Positions 25,144 through 38,903 are shown, counted from the first letter of the stretch. The stretch: DNA of 64,000 nt from Motacilla alba alba (GCF_015832195.1 NC_052017.1:90112429-90176428), one strand, 5' to 3'. Notes: generated from the sequence alone by a model not told the origin. Numbers and translations: made by a program.

Positions 25144-28100
25144 GATGCTGAAGACTTTGTAAATTGCTGCTCACCTACATATGCAACAGATACAGGTGTG
25201 TAACATAGTCCAGTTGCCAGCTCTGGGCTAGAAAAGCTAGCTGTGTCAGTGCCTGCTGTGCTCAGAGGTGTGTTTGCCTCTTGTGAAGCAGGTTTGCCCT
25301 GTCTGAGCAGGTTTGTGTAGCTCAGGTGCAAACCAGGGGTGCTCTGGGGCAAAAAGCATGAGCGACTGAGCCAGAGTTCATGTCCCAGCACAAAGGCAAG
25401 GCTGCAGGAGACAGGCTGCTGTTATGCCAGCTAATTGATAATAACCAGCCTGTTCATGTGCACTGCAGCTCTTAGCCTTCAAAGGAAGGGAATCCTGACC
25501 ATCAATCCCAAAGGAGTCCTTTGCCCGGGTGGTCTGCCCCCAGTGGCCCATTTCTTCTGTCAGAGCAATGGGAGAATCAAAGTGTCTCAACAGATCTTGT
25601 CTCTTAGGATCTTTCTTGTGCAATGTTAGCTTTCTTGCATTCATTTAGGAGATAGAGCGGAGGAGGAGAAGAAAATACCAGATTCCTAGAATTTTTCAAG
25701 AAGCCCAGTTGAGTTCTCTGCCTAATTTTGCTTCACCAATAGGAAGAATTGGTTGCAAGACACAAAATCCTAAACGCAGATTTAAACTTTGCAGGGTAAC
25801 TTAATGTATTAAGAGGGACAAATTCACATCTGTCAGTGCAACTGTAAGAAGACTGTCTAGTCCTAAGTCCTTATATTTATATGTGTCCAATATCTAATAT
25901 GTTTAGTGCTCTCAGTGTCTGCCTCAAACAGGACCTCTGCTTTAAGGATATTTGCCCATTCTAGTATGTCTTCAAGAAATTAGAATTCCCATTATTCATA
26001 ATAGAAATGTGATAGATGAAAAAGACAACTGGACCTAGAGGCAGATGGAGACAATGAGTGTTATTGGGTGTGTTATGTGTGGAACTAGGGACTTGCTGAT
26101 TGCAAGTGCTGAGCATAGGGACTGGGAAAGAAGGGTGACTTAGAAATGTGAACCTTGTATTTCCAAGAATTGTTTCTGGTGTTTCGGAAATTTTCAGGGA
26201 TTGTGAAACATTTTTTTTTTGTTTTCTCTTTTTTATAACATATAGAGGCCTAGTGATGATCAGGGTTTTCATGTATGTCCATTTGGACATGTAGAGCAAC
26301 AAACATCTCTAATACTTCTGAAAATGTAGATTTAATACTTCAAAAATGCCTAGCTGCAATTTCTCATTTACACTACATGGAAGCCCTTAGGTTCATGCCT
26401 TGGTTCAGTTATTTTTAAGATTGCATCAACAATTTCCGTGTTGCAAATGTGTAGTGTCACATATTAACTGACAGGGGCTGACCTGGACCTTTTGCATCCA
26501 TTGTGTTTCCAGTTTTATAAATGACATAGTCAGGAATGCTGCTTCAGATCTACTTACTGAAGGAACAAAATGAGTCTTAATAGTGTGCCAGGATGAGAAA
26601 GAAGGTTGTAATTTAGAGACCAAAAAAGCAAACTAAGAAGTGTTAATTATCTCATCCCTTTGTACATTTGTCAATTTCTAACTGGGCACTACAGTTTTAA
26701 TGTACAAAAGAACTCTGTCTCTGTTCCATTTTGTTACCTAATGCCAATTCATTGGTATGGCTGTGGTCTTTTGTCATAGAATAACCTCAGAACCCATTTC
26801 TGTGAGCACACTGAAAACCATTTTTTTAGTTTTGTAAATCAGGATATTTTAATCCAAATGAGTAATGAGGTTGTTTAATCTTATTGAGACGACATGTAAA
26901 AAAAAAATTACATCTTCCACTATAATGAAGCAGTTTAATTGTGTTATCTTGCATAACATGGTACAAGGTAAAAATTAATTTTTTTCTTAAAAAAAAAAAT
27001 CTGCTCTTTAAACATTCTTTTTTTTTTTTTCCCGGCAAGTGACAAGAATGGGAGATATCTTTACCCCTCTCTTTCTGGACAGCTCCGTTTGATTCAGCTG
27101 CAATAGATTTATGTCTTTTAAGTTTTTTTGATACCTAGGTTCTCTAGCTATTCTCATTTTCCATGATATAAATACTAATCTTGAGTTATGGGACAGATCT
27201 ATGCTGTTAGATGAATAGCATCAAAAGTGTGTGTTTAAGTTTTGTAGAGTGTAAGCTTCATGCAAAAGTCAAAAGTAAGCTTCTGTCCCAACACATTCAA
27301 AACAAACTTAAAATGTTTTGTCCTAACGTTAAAAAAAACCCAAAACAACAAGTTCTTATGAAGAGAGACATTTTGAGCATTTTTAAGTGAGATAACTGAC
27401 ATTGGTATGTATTACTGATAAGCTTATGATCAATTTTGTTGGGGGAATGACAACAGGAATGAGTGTACTATAGTGTAGAACTTGGAACTCGGGATTGCAG
27501 TGGAACAGTAACCACAAGTCAGAAGTAGCAGGCGTGCCTCAAACACAAACTTGTTTTTCAGCTAAATGGTGCTGTCTTTAACTGTAGATCAAGGGTACAA
27601 GCAGAGGTTTTGCTCTGTTTGGTAAATGTTTGACATGCAGTTTCCTTGCCCCCTGGGTTCCCTGCCTGACCTCTTACTGGTAGTACTAGATCCATGACAA
27701 GTTCTAACCTCTAGCTTAGCATTATGTCAAGTGCTTACAAGGTACTTATATTCCTTAATATAATTTGGACATGATCCAGTTAATTGCAGCAGTGAAACAC
27801 AGTTTCTGTGTAACACACTTCTCTGAGGGTGTTGAAGACTGAAGTGTGTCAAACATACTCACCTTCTGTTCTGTGTTGATTGCTGTCCTGCACTGGGGTG
27901 TCGGTGGATCCAAGCTACAAACTGAAGGAGAGGAGATACAGTAATGACAAATTTCTAGACAGAGATCAGCTGACAAAAGAGACTTCTTTGTTTCCTACCC
28001 CATTTTCCTAACCTTTGCAATGGCCTGCCTGTACCTGCTTCTAAGAAACTTAGTTTCATATTGATATTTATAAATAGAAATAACTTGTTTGAATAAATGG

Positions 28101-30884
28101 AGATAATGGCAATGTAGTTAAGATTTTCATAAATGCATCAAATTCAGCAACAAAGTGTCTTTATCCTTTTATTAGAAAAAGGTTGCCACTTGTGTGTACG
28201 CCAGACTTCCATTGGGGGGAATATATTCATGAGGTTGCCCTTCAGGGTGAACAAACACTCAGAGGTCAGTGCATCTGCTCAGTGCTTAAACAAGATCAGA
28301 GCAATGCTATTAAGAGAAATAGTGGAGTTCATCAATTTTACTCACTTAAATCTATTTGATATTATAATTTGTCTTCAGCAGTCTCCTAGAGTTAACCTAC
28401 TTTGGTTTCCTTACGTGTGCCTGGCAGCTCCAGAGCCAAGTGCCTGAACCATATGTTTGAGAGCCATGTGGTGATGCTGAGGCATCAGCCGGGTGGGAGA
28501 GGGAGTGGTTGCTAACGAGGCCAACGCAGCCTCAGGGAAAGGGGCGAGTAGGCATTTGGAAGAACATTGCCTTATCTCCTATTTTACTTACATCCAAAAT
28601 ACAAATGTTTTTGAGACAGCCCTTTTGACAGGTAATTCTGGGGCTGAGGCTGGGAGTTCTTCACTGAAAATATTCTGTGTTTCTCAATATCATTTGAGAG
28701 CTTCTCCAGGAAGGAATATGTTTGAGGGATCTGTTGACAAGGAGGAAAGCACATTCCTAAACTCTGTGTTGTTTCTGTCTTTATTTTAAGGATTAAGGGA
28801 TAGATGTCTAGGTCTGCTGAAAAGATTAATGTAGAATTAATGTATCACATATGTATAATGTTAATCAGTACAAATTTAGGTTTAATTTTGTAAAATACTG
28901 ACCATCAACTTCAGCACGTTGTAATTCTGCATCCTTGTTTTGTACAGCATCACAAGGTAGCTTGCTAAATGTCTTACAGAATTAAATAACAAATGGTGTG
29001 GGGTTGGTTTGTTTTTTTTCTATTTGTTTCTAGATAATTTTTTTGGTGGTAGTAAAGGACCAAATAAACTTTGGAGAAATTTACTGCAAGGTTAGGGTGA
29101 AGTGCAAAGGGCCAATACAATGGTAGACTAATGCTTGTGAAAACTTGCCACACAAACAAGGCTACAAAGGAATTTATTGTGAAAGGTTTTGGTGGGGTGG
29201 TACTTTGCTTCCTTTTTGTGTTAGCCGGTGTGATATGCATTCCTGTGCCATGGGGCAGTTGTGTCTGCCATTGCAGAAATCTCTTGACTTCTGGAGAGCC
29301 AAAGTCTTGATCTGTACAGTGGCAATGTGTGCACAATACTGCCATGGAAGCAATCTGTCACATTCTTGGAACATGCCACCTTAAATGCTTTTTAATGGCT
29401 ACCACTCTGTCCTGTGTATTCTGCAGTTTTAATAGAAAAAATATTGCATAGTATTATTTTAATATGTTATAATGTAATTGAGGGTGTGTATATAGCTTAA
29501 ATTCTAAAGGTAATTTAATGATCAAGAAAAAAGTTATTGCCTGAAGTAGTCAAGGAACAGAAATTTTTCTAAAGACATAAAGAGAAGTAAGTGATGTTGA
29601 GGTTTTTTTACTTAATGAGGAGTTGCCATTTAGCTGCAAAAAAGGCTGAGAATTATTGACTTCAAGGAAGATAGCAAAGTATCAGTGCCAGTCATAATTT
29701 TGTGGCCTTTCACTGCATAATTAGAGGTGTTTAGGATAGCTAAAGGGTAGACCAAAACATTAGTGTGAGCTTACTTCAGTGGAATAGAAAAGCACTGAGG
29801 GTGACTGAAGATTGGTCCCTACAGACCTAATTCCAGTGAATTCCTTTTATACTGACACTTTGCTCATGTGCTTTGTGGCAGTACCTGTGCTCTGGAACAT
29901 AGGCCACCCAAGGGGTTTGTATGAAACGGTGCTGTGGTGTTGGTTTGTAGGTTATTTCTCTCTGCAGGAAACTAAGGAGCAAGGAAGGATGTAAGAAAAA
30001 TTAAGAGAATACCCCAATTGAAATGCCTGCCCCAAAGTACAGATGAAATAATCTAATCTTCCACTAATGTATAAATAAGCCTTTTCTGTGATTGCCTCAT
30101 GGGTACTGTGCAGTAGCAGATGAGGAACCAAGTGATTGCCTGATTCTCTATGGGAGTAAGATTGACTTACGTAGTGACAGAAGTCAGAGATGGAGTGCTC
30201 TTGAAGGAATTATTCATTAAGATGTCACCCATACTTACTATTAGGCTAAAGCAGTGTAAAAACAAATGCAATTTGTTGTTGTGAAAGAATTGGGAGATGT
30301 GCTTTTGCTGCAGTTTAACTAATTTTGGAATTGTGCATTTCAATCTACTCAGAGATTGGGGTGGGTTTTTTATGTTTTGTGGGGGTTGTTTTGTTGTTGG
30401 TTGTTTGCTTGTTGGGTCTTTTTGGTGTTACTGAGATTTGTTAAATGTGACCTGATGTACAAGAAAATAATAATGGTGAAATCTTTGGAGATGTTTCAAA
30501 TGTTGTAGAGAGGGAAAAGTAATTATAATGCGCATGGATTTCTAAATGTCAAGATACATGAGTAAATGTAACCTCATAATTTGTAGAGTTTGCAGTTATT
30601 TATGTGTATTTATATATTCAGAAAATATTGCATAGGATAGCCATTCAAACTGTGTAATTGTTAGGAAAACAAACAACTTGAAATATTGCCAGTTTTACAC
30701 TGTAAAGAGGAAGAGATCTGCCTATTACCAAATACTAATATTTTCGTGAAATAGTGCTGTACTACACAGAATGGTGTAGCTCAAATGCATACAATGCTAC
30801 ATAAATTTTATTATAAATGCTGTAGTGTCCCATTTTGAGGTGTTTCCCCCAGGAAAGTATGTGTATAGGCAATGCTGAGTTTGA
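25144..30884 (+). other. GABBR2: GABBR2 intron 1, unique-looking segment
   Basis: About 5.7 kb of ordinary AT-rich intron. A more GC-balanced part at 25.15-25.65 kb, next to the CR1 end, may be further degraded repeat, but I cannot place it. No coding potential is seen beyond short open frames with no motifs. Confidence 0.5.
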
Positions 30885-31058
30885 CTCCATCAAGATCATG
30901 GAGTCCAGCTCCTGGCCCTGCACAGGACACATCAAGAGTCACACCCTGTGCCTGAGAAAATTGCCCAAACGCTTTTTGAACTCTCTCAAGCTTAGTGCTG
31001 TGACCACTTCCCTGGGGAGCCTATTCTGGTGCCCAGCCTCCCTCTGGGTGAATTATTC
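30885..31058 (-). mobile_element. CR1 LINE fragment, antisense
   Basis: The block ATCATGGAGTCCAGCTCCTGG, then CCCTGCACAGGACA, AGAGTCACACCCTGTGCCTG, TTGCCCAAACGCTT and GACCACTTCCCTGGGGAGCC (read in pieces), matches a CR1 3' region in complement. The 3' terminal octanucleotide is not preserved on the left side. Boundaries are approximate. Confidence 0.8.
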
Positions 31059-33486
31059 AGCACTGTAATTTCTAATTCAGCCTGCTATAAGTGTACCAAA
31101 GTGAGAATACCAATTACCGGTCTAATATTTTATCTCTTTATTGTGGCTTCTTGATGCTAGAAAAAAAAAAAGCTATAGATCTGCCTAAATTTCAGGCTCT
31201 GTAGCAGTTTCTCAAGGTGATGACTGTTTTTTGTTCTTTTTTTTTCCTTGATTTTTTTTCTTCCTCTATCTCTCCCACCCCCCTTTGTGTTGTAGCATGT
31301 GCCATATTTTCTAAAGTAAAATTTTATTGAACTATCTACTAGCTGAACATTGTGTTTAAAATATAGTTTTCCCTCTAAGATCATTTGCCATTGCTTATTT
31401 AGGTGCAGCAAGGGTTCCAGCTGATATGGTATCAGTTTCTTTCCATTATTAAAATAGCTTATCTGTAAACCATGGCATCAAGGTATTGAGCAATTTAAGC
31501 ACCCATTTCTTGCTCCTCTAATTTTATATGTAATGAACCTGACACATTTCAGGATTTCAGTGCTGTACAGTGCTCAGATTTGCACTTACCTTGGAGTTAA
31601 ATCCTAGATTCAGGGAGGAGGCAAAATTCATGGTAGATTGGCTTAATTCTTTTTATTTGTGACAGATGTGTGGATCAGAATAGAAACTGGACTGTTAGGC
31701 TAAGTAGTGGGAGGTGTCTTTGTGGCTTGAGTGCAAGCAATGTGGTCAGAGAGTCTTGTTAAATGCTTTTGTCCTATGGTGCACTTAACAATTTCATGGA
31801 TTTTTTGCATGTTTTAAAATCTTTTTATTTATATCTCTTAACTATGTTCTGAGGAGGTGGAGGGATAACACAGCAACTACTTAGTTTGGATCAATGATTT
31901 TTAGGTATAGTATGTGAAGAGAGGATTTTCATAAGGCCAGGAAGTGGGGGGTTGTGTGGAATTTTTCTAATTACTGTAATGTCATCTACCTAATAAGGTG
32001 AAACTTCTTATTAAGTGGCTGGCATAGTTTTTTAACTTACAACCTCTTTTCATTCCTGGCTGAAGAAAGCAAATGTGATAAATTCTGTAATGAGATTTCA
32101 ATGGTTTCTGATGCATTCCATCAGAACAAAAAGGAAAACGGTGCCCTGGTGTGTAAGACCTGCTCCTCTGCCAAATGGAAACATCCATTAATAGAAAGTG
32201 GAGCTATTAGGGCTGTTTCCAAATTGAAAAATACAGCAGGGAAAAATGTAGCATCAGAAAGCTTCAGGTGTTGCTGTTGTTTTCCCAAGCATATGGGGCA
32301 GAGAAATTTCAAAAATGGAGTATTACAGCAGGGCCCAGCCATTGGCAGCAGCCTGGTGTCAGGGAGCTGGGCTTTGCCTGTTCACCAGCCCTGTTAGGAA
32401 TGGTCAGATGACTGTGGGTGCAGAGGTACAGGTTTAATTATTTTGCCGGATTTGATGACTAAGTGACATTAAACATTATCTGCCAGGCACAGAGATACTT
32501 CTTAACTGCATCAGTAGCGTTTAATGCCTTTGCTTGCTTGAAAGACTCTAGCACCTTTGTATGACATCTGTATAATTTTCAGAGAAATCTATGGTTTCAT
32601 TGAAATAAAAATCATAGCTATTGTAGGCTAATAACTCTGGCACATGAAGGTGGATGGCCAATGATTACAAAGGGTTTGCATCTGCTTTTTTTGTCAGGCC
32701 TGAAGTTACCACGTTACTCTCGCTTCCCCTAACATTCTCCTTGTTTCATTTCTTGTGTTGTAAGGAAACAGATTTCTTTCCCCAATTCATTAATTCAGGA
32801 TGAAACTTCAACTGAACTCCAAAGTGTTAGGAAATTTAGGCAGATGAATAAATGTATGAAAGCTCCAATGACAGAATTGCTTGTCTGCCAAGACACTTCC
32901 CATGATTAAAAGATGCTGTCATTTAATTGAAATAAATTATTGCATAAAAATCACCAACCAAAAACTCAGTAAAATGACTTCTAGGATTAGCAGTCTTTTA
33001 AAGATGACAATACACCTCTGAATAAAATCCATATTTATTTTATATGTCAAATAAAATGAGACTATTAAAGAGTTTTTGCACTTTGCCCATATTTCATTTT
33101 GTTTGCGTGGCCTACTTTTGAACTTACTTAAATTAACATAGAACCAAGTCTTCTGAAGATAATGAAATAACTGTGGGAAATAACCATTGTAAGGAAGAGG
33201 AGGCTCTGGCATGTATATGTAATATTAAAAGAATTCTTCATGAAACTGCTTTTGTAATGAGCTATTCAATAATGTAACTTACAAACTAAGACACAAGATG
33301 AGATTTTTTGAAAATGCTGTCAGAAAAAGAAATCCCTGTTCCTGTTTGTTGTATTAATGGCTACCAACCACTGCACATTTAATGTGCATGCAGTCATGGG
33401 TCTGGTTAAAACTACAGGCTAAATCATCTTTTAGTCAAGCTAGATGTAAGTGGAATTCAATGTCCTTCTTCACAGTGATACCTAGA
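31059..33486 (+). other. GABBR2: GABBR2 intron 1 between CR1 fragment and sense solo LTR
   Basis: There are no recognised genes. Poly(T)/pyrimidine tracts occur near 31230-31285. The left target-duplication hexamer of the LTR (CCTAGA) is 33481-33486. Confidence 0.5.
33481..33486. repeat. target site duplication, left copy
   Basis: CCTAGA, identical to 33876-33881 on the other side of the solo LTR. Confidence 0.85.
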
Positions 33487-33875
33487 TGTTGTGATGCACT
33501 AGATTGTTATTTGGATACTGCACTGGGTGTTGTGTTATACAAATGTTTCCCCCCTTTCCTCAGATGGTGTATCCCTCGGATAAGGTGGTCTTGTCCCTTG
33601 AAGCCCCTCCCTTCGCCCCTCCCCACTGGTGTGGCCTTCCGTCCCCGCCTCCCATTCCGCGGGTATAAATGTCCCTTGAGTTTGGAGTTCTCTCTCTCTT
33701 CTTCACCTGGAAACCCTACGATGCAGATGTCCCCTTCCAGCTAATAAACAGGACATCAGAACCACGTGGAGAAAGAGCGCTTCTCGTCCTTTACTTCGTC
33801 CATGTAGGATCCATGCGGGCTTAAATCCCAAGCTAGCCGGGGGAATTTACAGCCCGAAACCCACGGGATCCTTCA
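33487..33875 (+). mobile_element. solo LTR of an endogenous retrovirus (class II/ERVK-like), sense
   Basis: A 389-bp element begins TGTTGTGATG and ends GATCCTTCA, so it has TG...CA termini. It is flanked by exact 6-bp direct repeats CCTAGA at 33481-33486 and 33876-33881. A TATA box (TATAAA, 33664-33669) sits 79 bp before a polyadenylation signal (AATAAA, 33743-33748) in the expected U3-R order, giving + orientation. Six-bp target duplications are typical of class II (ERVK-related) retroviruses. No primer-binding site or viral gene follows, so this is a solo LTR left by recombination between two LTRs. It is the most CpG-rich sequence in the window. Confidence 0.88.
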
Positions 33876-33881
33876 CCTAGA
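33876..33881. repeat. target site duplication, right copy
   Basis: CCTAGA, identical to the left copy at 33481-33486. The exact match supports a single clean integration. Confidence 0.85.
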
Positions 33882-34711
33882 CATAGTGGGAAGATGCATA
33901 GATACCTAGAAAACTCAGATGATAATGATTATTATTTTACTACAAATTTAAGCTGAAGGTTGCACATGTGTGTGAGCACACAAACCAAGAAACTAGGACA
34001 GGAAGAATGGAAAATCAGCAATGAAGTAAGAGAAGAGGTAAGGCCTCAGAAGATGCAAAGATGTGCCCTCTGTTATAAAGCACCCTGGGGAGGCAGCTCT
34101 GCAGCTATGATCAAGAGTGATCTCTTAGCACAGCCAGCCCAGCCAGGGCGTTGTTGCTGCAGAAAGAGATTTCTGGTGCCTTCCCTGCTTGCATCCCCTA
34201 CCCTGCCTGCCTGCTCCTGATTTCACGGTAGGATGGCTTAACTCACTGACCGGGGGAAAGAAATCACCTGAGTACTTTTCTGCTCTTTGATTGTTTCAGT
34301 CTACTCACTGTGGGATCAAATGACTGTCAAAACCAGCCTTAGTGAGAGGGTGGCAGGAGCAGAAGGTCAGCACCTCTTGCTCTCATCAGCGGTGAGATGC
34401 TAGCTCAGCTTCAGTCATGGAGATAAGCCGTACTTTCAGCTGTGTTAAGGGCAGGGGTGGGGAGAGTGCATGTGGATTGTTATAACAACTCAGTTTTGGG
34501 ATTTTTCTGCTCGCTCTACCTCTAAATTTTTCAGCAAGTGCTGAAAAAGAAAGAGCCTCAACAAAACATCAAAGTCTTTGCCTACATATATGATAACTTT
34601 CACCCTAAAAAGTATGGGCATTTAGATTGACTCTAGTTTTCTCCCTTGAGCACAGGCTCATGGTGGTTTTATTGTGAAGGTGGTTTTATTGAACTCTTGT
34701 GCTTGGGAGGA
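33882..34711 (+). other. GABBR2: GABBR2 intron 1 between solo LTR and CR1
   Basis: There is no gene or named element. A moderately GC-rich patch at 34.07-34.22 kb carries a short open frame with no recognisable domain. Confidence 0.45.
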
Positions 34712-35290
34712 GAATCATAGAATGGTTTGGAATGGGCCTAAAGGTCGTACAGTTCCAGTTTCCCTGCTGTGGGCAGGGACACCTCTCACTTTCCCAGGTT
34801 TCTCAGGGCCCCATCCATCCTGGGATGGTTGAACACTTGAAGGGCTGAGGCATCCACAGCTTTTATGGGCAACTTGTTCTAGTGCCTCACCACTCCCTGA
34901 GTAATGAATTTCTTCCCTACCATTTAATCTAAATCTCTACTCTTTCAGTTTAAAACCATTCCTCTTTTTTTTCTATCACTATCTGCTGTGTAAAAGTCTC
35001 TCCTCCTCTTCCTTGTGAGCCCTGTTTAAAGTACTGGAAGATTGCTAGAGGTCTCCCCAGGGCCTTTTCTTCTCCAGGTTGAACAACCCCAGCTGTCTCA
35101 GCTTTTCTTTAAAGGAGAGGTGTCTTGTTTGTGCAGAGGACCACCAGGTGGGGTGCTATGAGAGCAGAGTAGAGGGTCAACTCCCTCAGTGCTGGCTCCT
35201 TTTGGTGGACCACACCAAAACACTCCTTCTGGTGGACCACAGGATGCAGTTGGCCCTCTGATCTGTGAGCATACACTGCTGGCTTTCAGC
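34712..35290 (-). mobile_element. CR1 LINE 3' region, antisense
   Basis: It starts with the complement of the CR1 tail (AATCATAGAATGG) and continues through GGGCAGGGACACC, GGCATCCACAGC, GCCTCACCACTCCCTGAGTA, TCTTTCAGTTTAAAACCATT, the CTCCAGGTTGAACAACCCC block, and the AGAGCAGAGTAGAGGG and GGATGCAGTTGGCC blocks, in the expected antisense order. The 5' end (right side) fades at about 35290. A 19-bp segment has been tandemly duplicated at 35196-35241. Confidence 0.95.
35196..35241. repeat. 19-bp duplication inside CR1
   Basis: CTCCTTTTGGTGGACCACA (35196-35214) and CTCCTTCTGGTGGACCACA (35223-35241) differ at one base and are offset by 27 bp. The duplication arose within the CR1 copy. Confidence 0.85.
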
Positions 35291-37493
35291 CCAGAGAGTA
35301 TTTCTGGACACAAGACCTGCAGAAGTAGCAGAAGTTATCAGACCTGGGAGAGCAGGAACATAGATGCCAGCTCCCAGGTGTTCATAATTTAAGGAAGGGC
35401 AGCTAAGGGGGCAGTATCCTCTGTGTCCTGCGGTGGTGCTTTCTGGTTGGGCAGGCTGTCCCAGCCCCAGCTGACTCCTTGTGCACATCCAGTGTGTACA
35501 GAGGTGGCAGAGTGGTAGCTCTGACAGTGAGATTTGGTCTTCTGAGTCGCTCATGTTCCTTAGGCTGCTCAGTGTGTCCTCACAACATCTTTCTTAAAGA
35601 TAGCTAAATGAAGCGGTGAGTGACAGTATTTCAACCTTCTCATTGTCTGTTCATCACTTAGATGTCAAGCATCAGTAGTGTGTGATTTCCCCTTGCATTC
35701 ACTCTTTTGTTTTACCAGAAGAAATTTTAGCATGGGCTTTGATTAGTATCAGTAGATTTATCAGTCTGGATGCACCGAATCTTCCCAATATTTGTTGACT
35801 GTTCATAAATGATGATATGCAATAGGTTAGAATGGATTTTATTGCTACCTTAAACAATTCAGAGTGCAAACTCCTGACAAGACAACATCATCTTTAGAAA
35901 GGAGAGACTTTTAATGCCCAGCACAAATCATTACCACCTGAGCTAAGTGTAAGTAGTGGGGAACAAAACTGTTTTCTTATGTGTGTGAACAGAATTTAAG
36001 TTTGACAGTGATTAATCACTACAATTAACTAAAAATGCTGGGAATTGTATAAACTTATCTTCTACTCTGGTCCCAGAAAAATGCTTGTTCTAGAGTTTGC
36101 TGATCACAATGTAGAGTAGAGCAACAAAGTAGGATCTTACACATAACTTTGTGGACTTTGAATCCACTATCTACACCTCACAAACAAGGACTGGATTTTA
36201 CCAGTTCAGAGCCTATACAGAAATAAAATCACTGGCCTAATGACAAGCTACAGGTCAATATGAGGATCAGGAATGCAACAATATCTCCTGGACTCCTGCA
36301 GAAAATAATGCAGGCAAATGAATGCACGCACTACAGTTTAGCAGCCTGGGTTTTCATGCTGGTCTTACCACACTCTTTTGCTGCACAGCTGCTGACTGGC
36401 CATACTCCTTAAGAACTTTAAAAATTCTAATGAAAGAATGACTAAATTTTTACCTCTTATTACCTGCACTAGGTGGGTGATAGGAAGTTGGTTATTCCTG
36501 ACATGCAAGAAGGTTCTCTTCCTCTCCTTCCCTCCCTTCTCTCCCTCCTTGGTCTTAGAATGTTTGCTGGACACTGTGAGGTACAGGGAAGAGTTGAACA
36601 GAAGCTAGAAACAGCTGCTGCATGCTGCTGTTCTCTGTCAAGCTAGTAGTCTGGTGACAATCCTACGGGTCACTGTATTGCTAATTTATCAGTCAAATCA
36701 ACAGGTTACAGGTATGTAACACTCCAGAGTATGTGAATGTCATGAATATTTGGGCCCAACATCTCAATGATGTTTAGTGGAAAACAAAAAAAGGGGAAAG
36801 ACCATACTGATAGTATTATATAAAAAATAGACGTAGCATGTCCTGTTTTTCATCTCCTTGTACTAAAAAATTTCAAATTCAAATATCTTTAAAAACACAT
36901 TTTTCGCACAGATTCCGCAGTGTGTTGGACCACTTCCTTTCTGTTTGAATGCCAACATTTGAGAATGCTAGATCTGAAAAAAGCCTTGTGTAAACTGCAT
37001 TGAATAACAGAGCATACGGTAATGAGGCAACATACATGATGTTCTCCCAAGTGAAAATGATACAGAACGCTCAGTAAAAGAAATTTGGATGTCTGTTAGA
37101 AATCTAAATTAGCAGCATGACAAGGCTGTCTTACAAAAATATTTCACAAGTTCTCAAAATTCCGTTACAGATGTGGTTTCTCAGAGGATATTTCCTGCAT
37201 GTACATCTGCTGCAGTAACATGACTAGTTTCTACTTATTTAGATGTCTCAGGTTGTACTCTTTGAAGAGGGATGGCAGTAGTCACTGGGAAAGAAGCAGG
37301 ACAGAAGTATTGATAAAGTGCCAAGAGTTTTGGGTTAGACACAGGCCTGTGCTTGGGGTCAAGTGTTAGGAAAGCTGGGATACACAGGAGACTGTAGGGT
37401 GCACAGGAAAGCACATAGAAGCTGTATGGGCAGAGACTTATGTCTGTTGCTCTTTATCAGAAAATATTATGATTATGCTTTTTTTCAGTTGGG

Positions 37494-37564
37494 CTCTGTA
37501 AGCCTAGCCCTGGGGAAAGCCTAGCCCTGTAAGCCTAGCTCTGTAAGCCTAGCCCTGGGGAAAG
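37494..37564. repeat. compound tandem repeat built on CTGTAAGCCTAGC
   Basis: A 26-bp sequence starting CTCTGTAAGCCTAGCC occurs perfectly at 37494-37519 and again at 37539-37564. The 19-bp link between them (CCTAGCCCTGTAAGCCTAG) is made of the same subunits. The structure suggests slippage on a shorter core of about 13 bp. Confidence 0.88.
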
Positions 37565-38903
37565 AGTATGCAGAAGGCAGGAATGGAGAAAGATTTTCAA
37601 CAGAGTGTGAAGGAGAAGGATTGGAGTGAAAGTAATTGAGATGTCTCAGGGCAGAAGTGGTGCTAGGGTTAAGGAGTACTCAGGGAAGAGATGGGAACAT
37701 TTCATGATAGTACATTCTCGCACACACAACTGACATCTGCTATTTCCCTTCCTATTTTAAACAGATGGTAGGAAATCAAAAGAATTTTTTTATTTGATTA
37801 CCTAAGGGGAGTCATTCAAACGAGATCTGTCCTTAAAGGGCTCACAATCACAATTTACATGAAGAGTGTTTCAGCACAGATTCACTCAGTGACATTTTTG
37901 TCTGCCAGGATTGGTTCAGGGTCTCTTACGTTATCTAATTTTACCATCTCTCTGTTCCTGACCATTTTGTTACCTCCAGCCTGAGTCTTCCCAACACTAT
38001 TTTCACAAATCTATAGAGTACAGTTTTCATCTGAAAGACAATATCATAAGAATAAAACGGGAATTGCATTTAAGTGCTTTTCTCTTGTCTCCTGACTAGC
38101 AGTAACTCCAGAGTGAAACACTGTGCACCCCACAGCTGCAGAGTGATGGGCATCCAGGATGTGCTTCCACAGGATGCAGCATGTGCTGGCAACTTCTGGG
38201 GCTGGTCCCAGTTCAGGGAGCAGTCCTGAGAAAAGCCATGAATGGATATTAGAAATATTTATTTTAAATGAGATCCCGCTTTTCTGCTCTGTTTACCAAG
38301 ATTAGCAGATGCCTTCTTTCCAGGAATATAGCCTAGACAATCTGGTGTTTTCTAGGAGAAGTTTTAATTACAATAAGTTATAAATACCTTACAGCATTAT
38401 ACTGTTTCAATATTTCAATTATTACAAAGAATATTGCCATCAGAGCTTTCACTGAGCTTTCATAAACTCTGACTTGCCAGGAACTATTCTGGGACCTTGG
38501 CAAAAGGTGACACATCCTGTATTTGTGGGTTAATAAATATTGTCTTAGTGTTTTTCCTCAGCCATTAGAAGTTGCTGGGTGAACCTAAGTATGTAAAAAT
38601 GAAAGATGATATTGCTTGCTTGACTAAACAGAATTTTAAAAAAAGGTTTTAGACAAGTTGAAATTAATCTAGTTAGAAAAATTGTGGCAAAACAGTATGA
38701 AATTAGTACAAGGAAAACAACTGTCTAACTAGCCATAACAATCTGTAAATAATGCTCTTTATAGTGACTGAGAACAAACCATGATGGAAATGTAATTTAA
38801 AAAGCAAAAAAAGAAAGGTTTCAAATACATTCTTTCATGAGAGCCAGAGAGCACACTGTTGTTATATGAAGATTAATGATGCCATTCTTTCTCAATCATT
38901 TTC

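Noticed and set aside
26770..26790. TCATAGAATAACC, resembling a CR1 tail complement
   Set aside because: The following bases do not continue into CR1 3' sequence, so the match is too short.
33382..33744. 120-codon open frame overlapping the sense LTR
   Set aside because: About two thirds is LTR U3/R sequence. It is a chance frame, not a gene.
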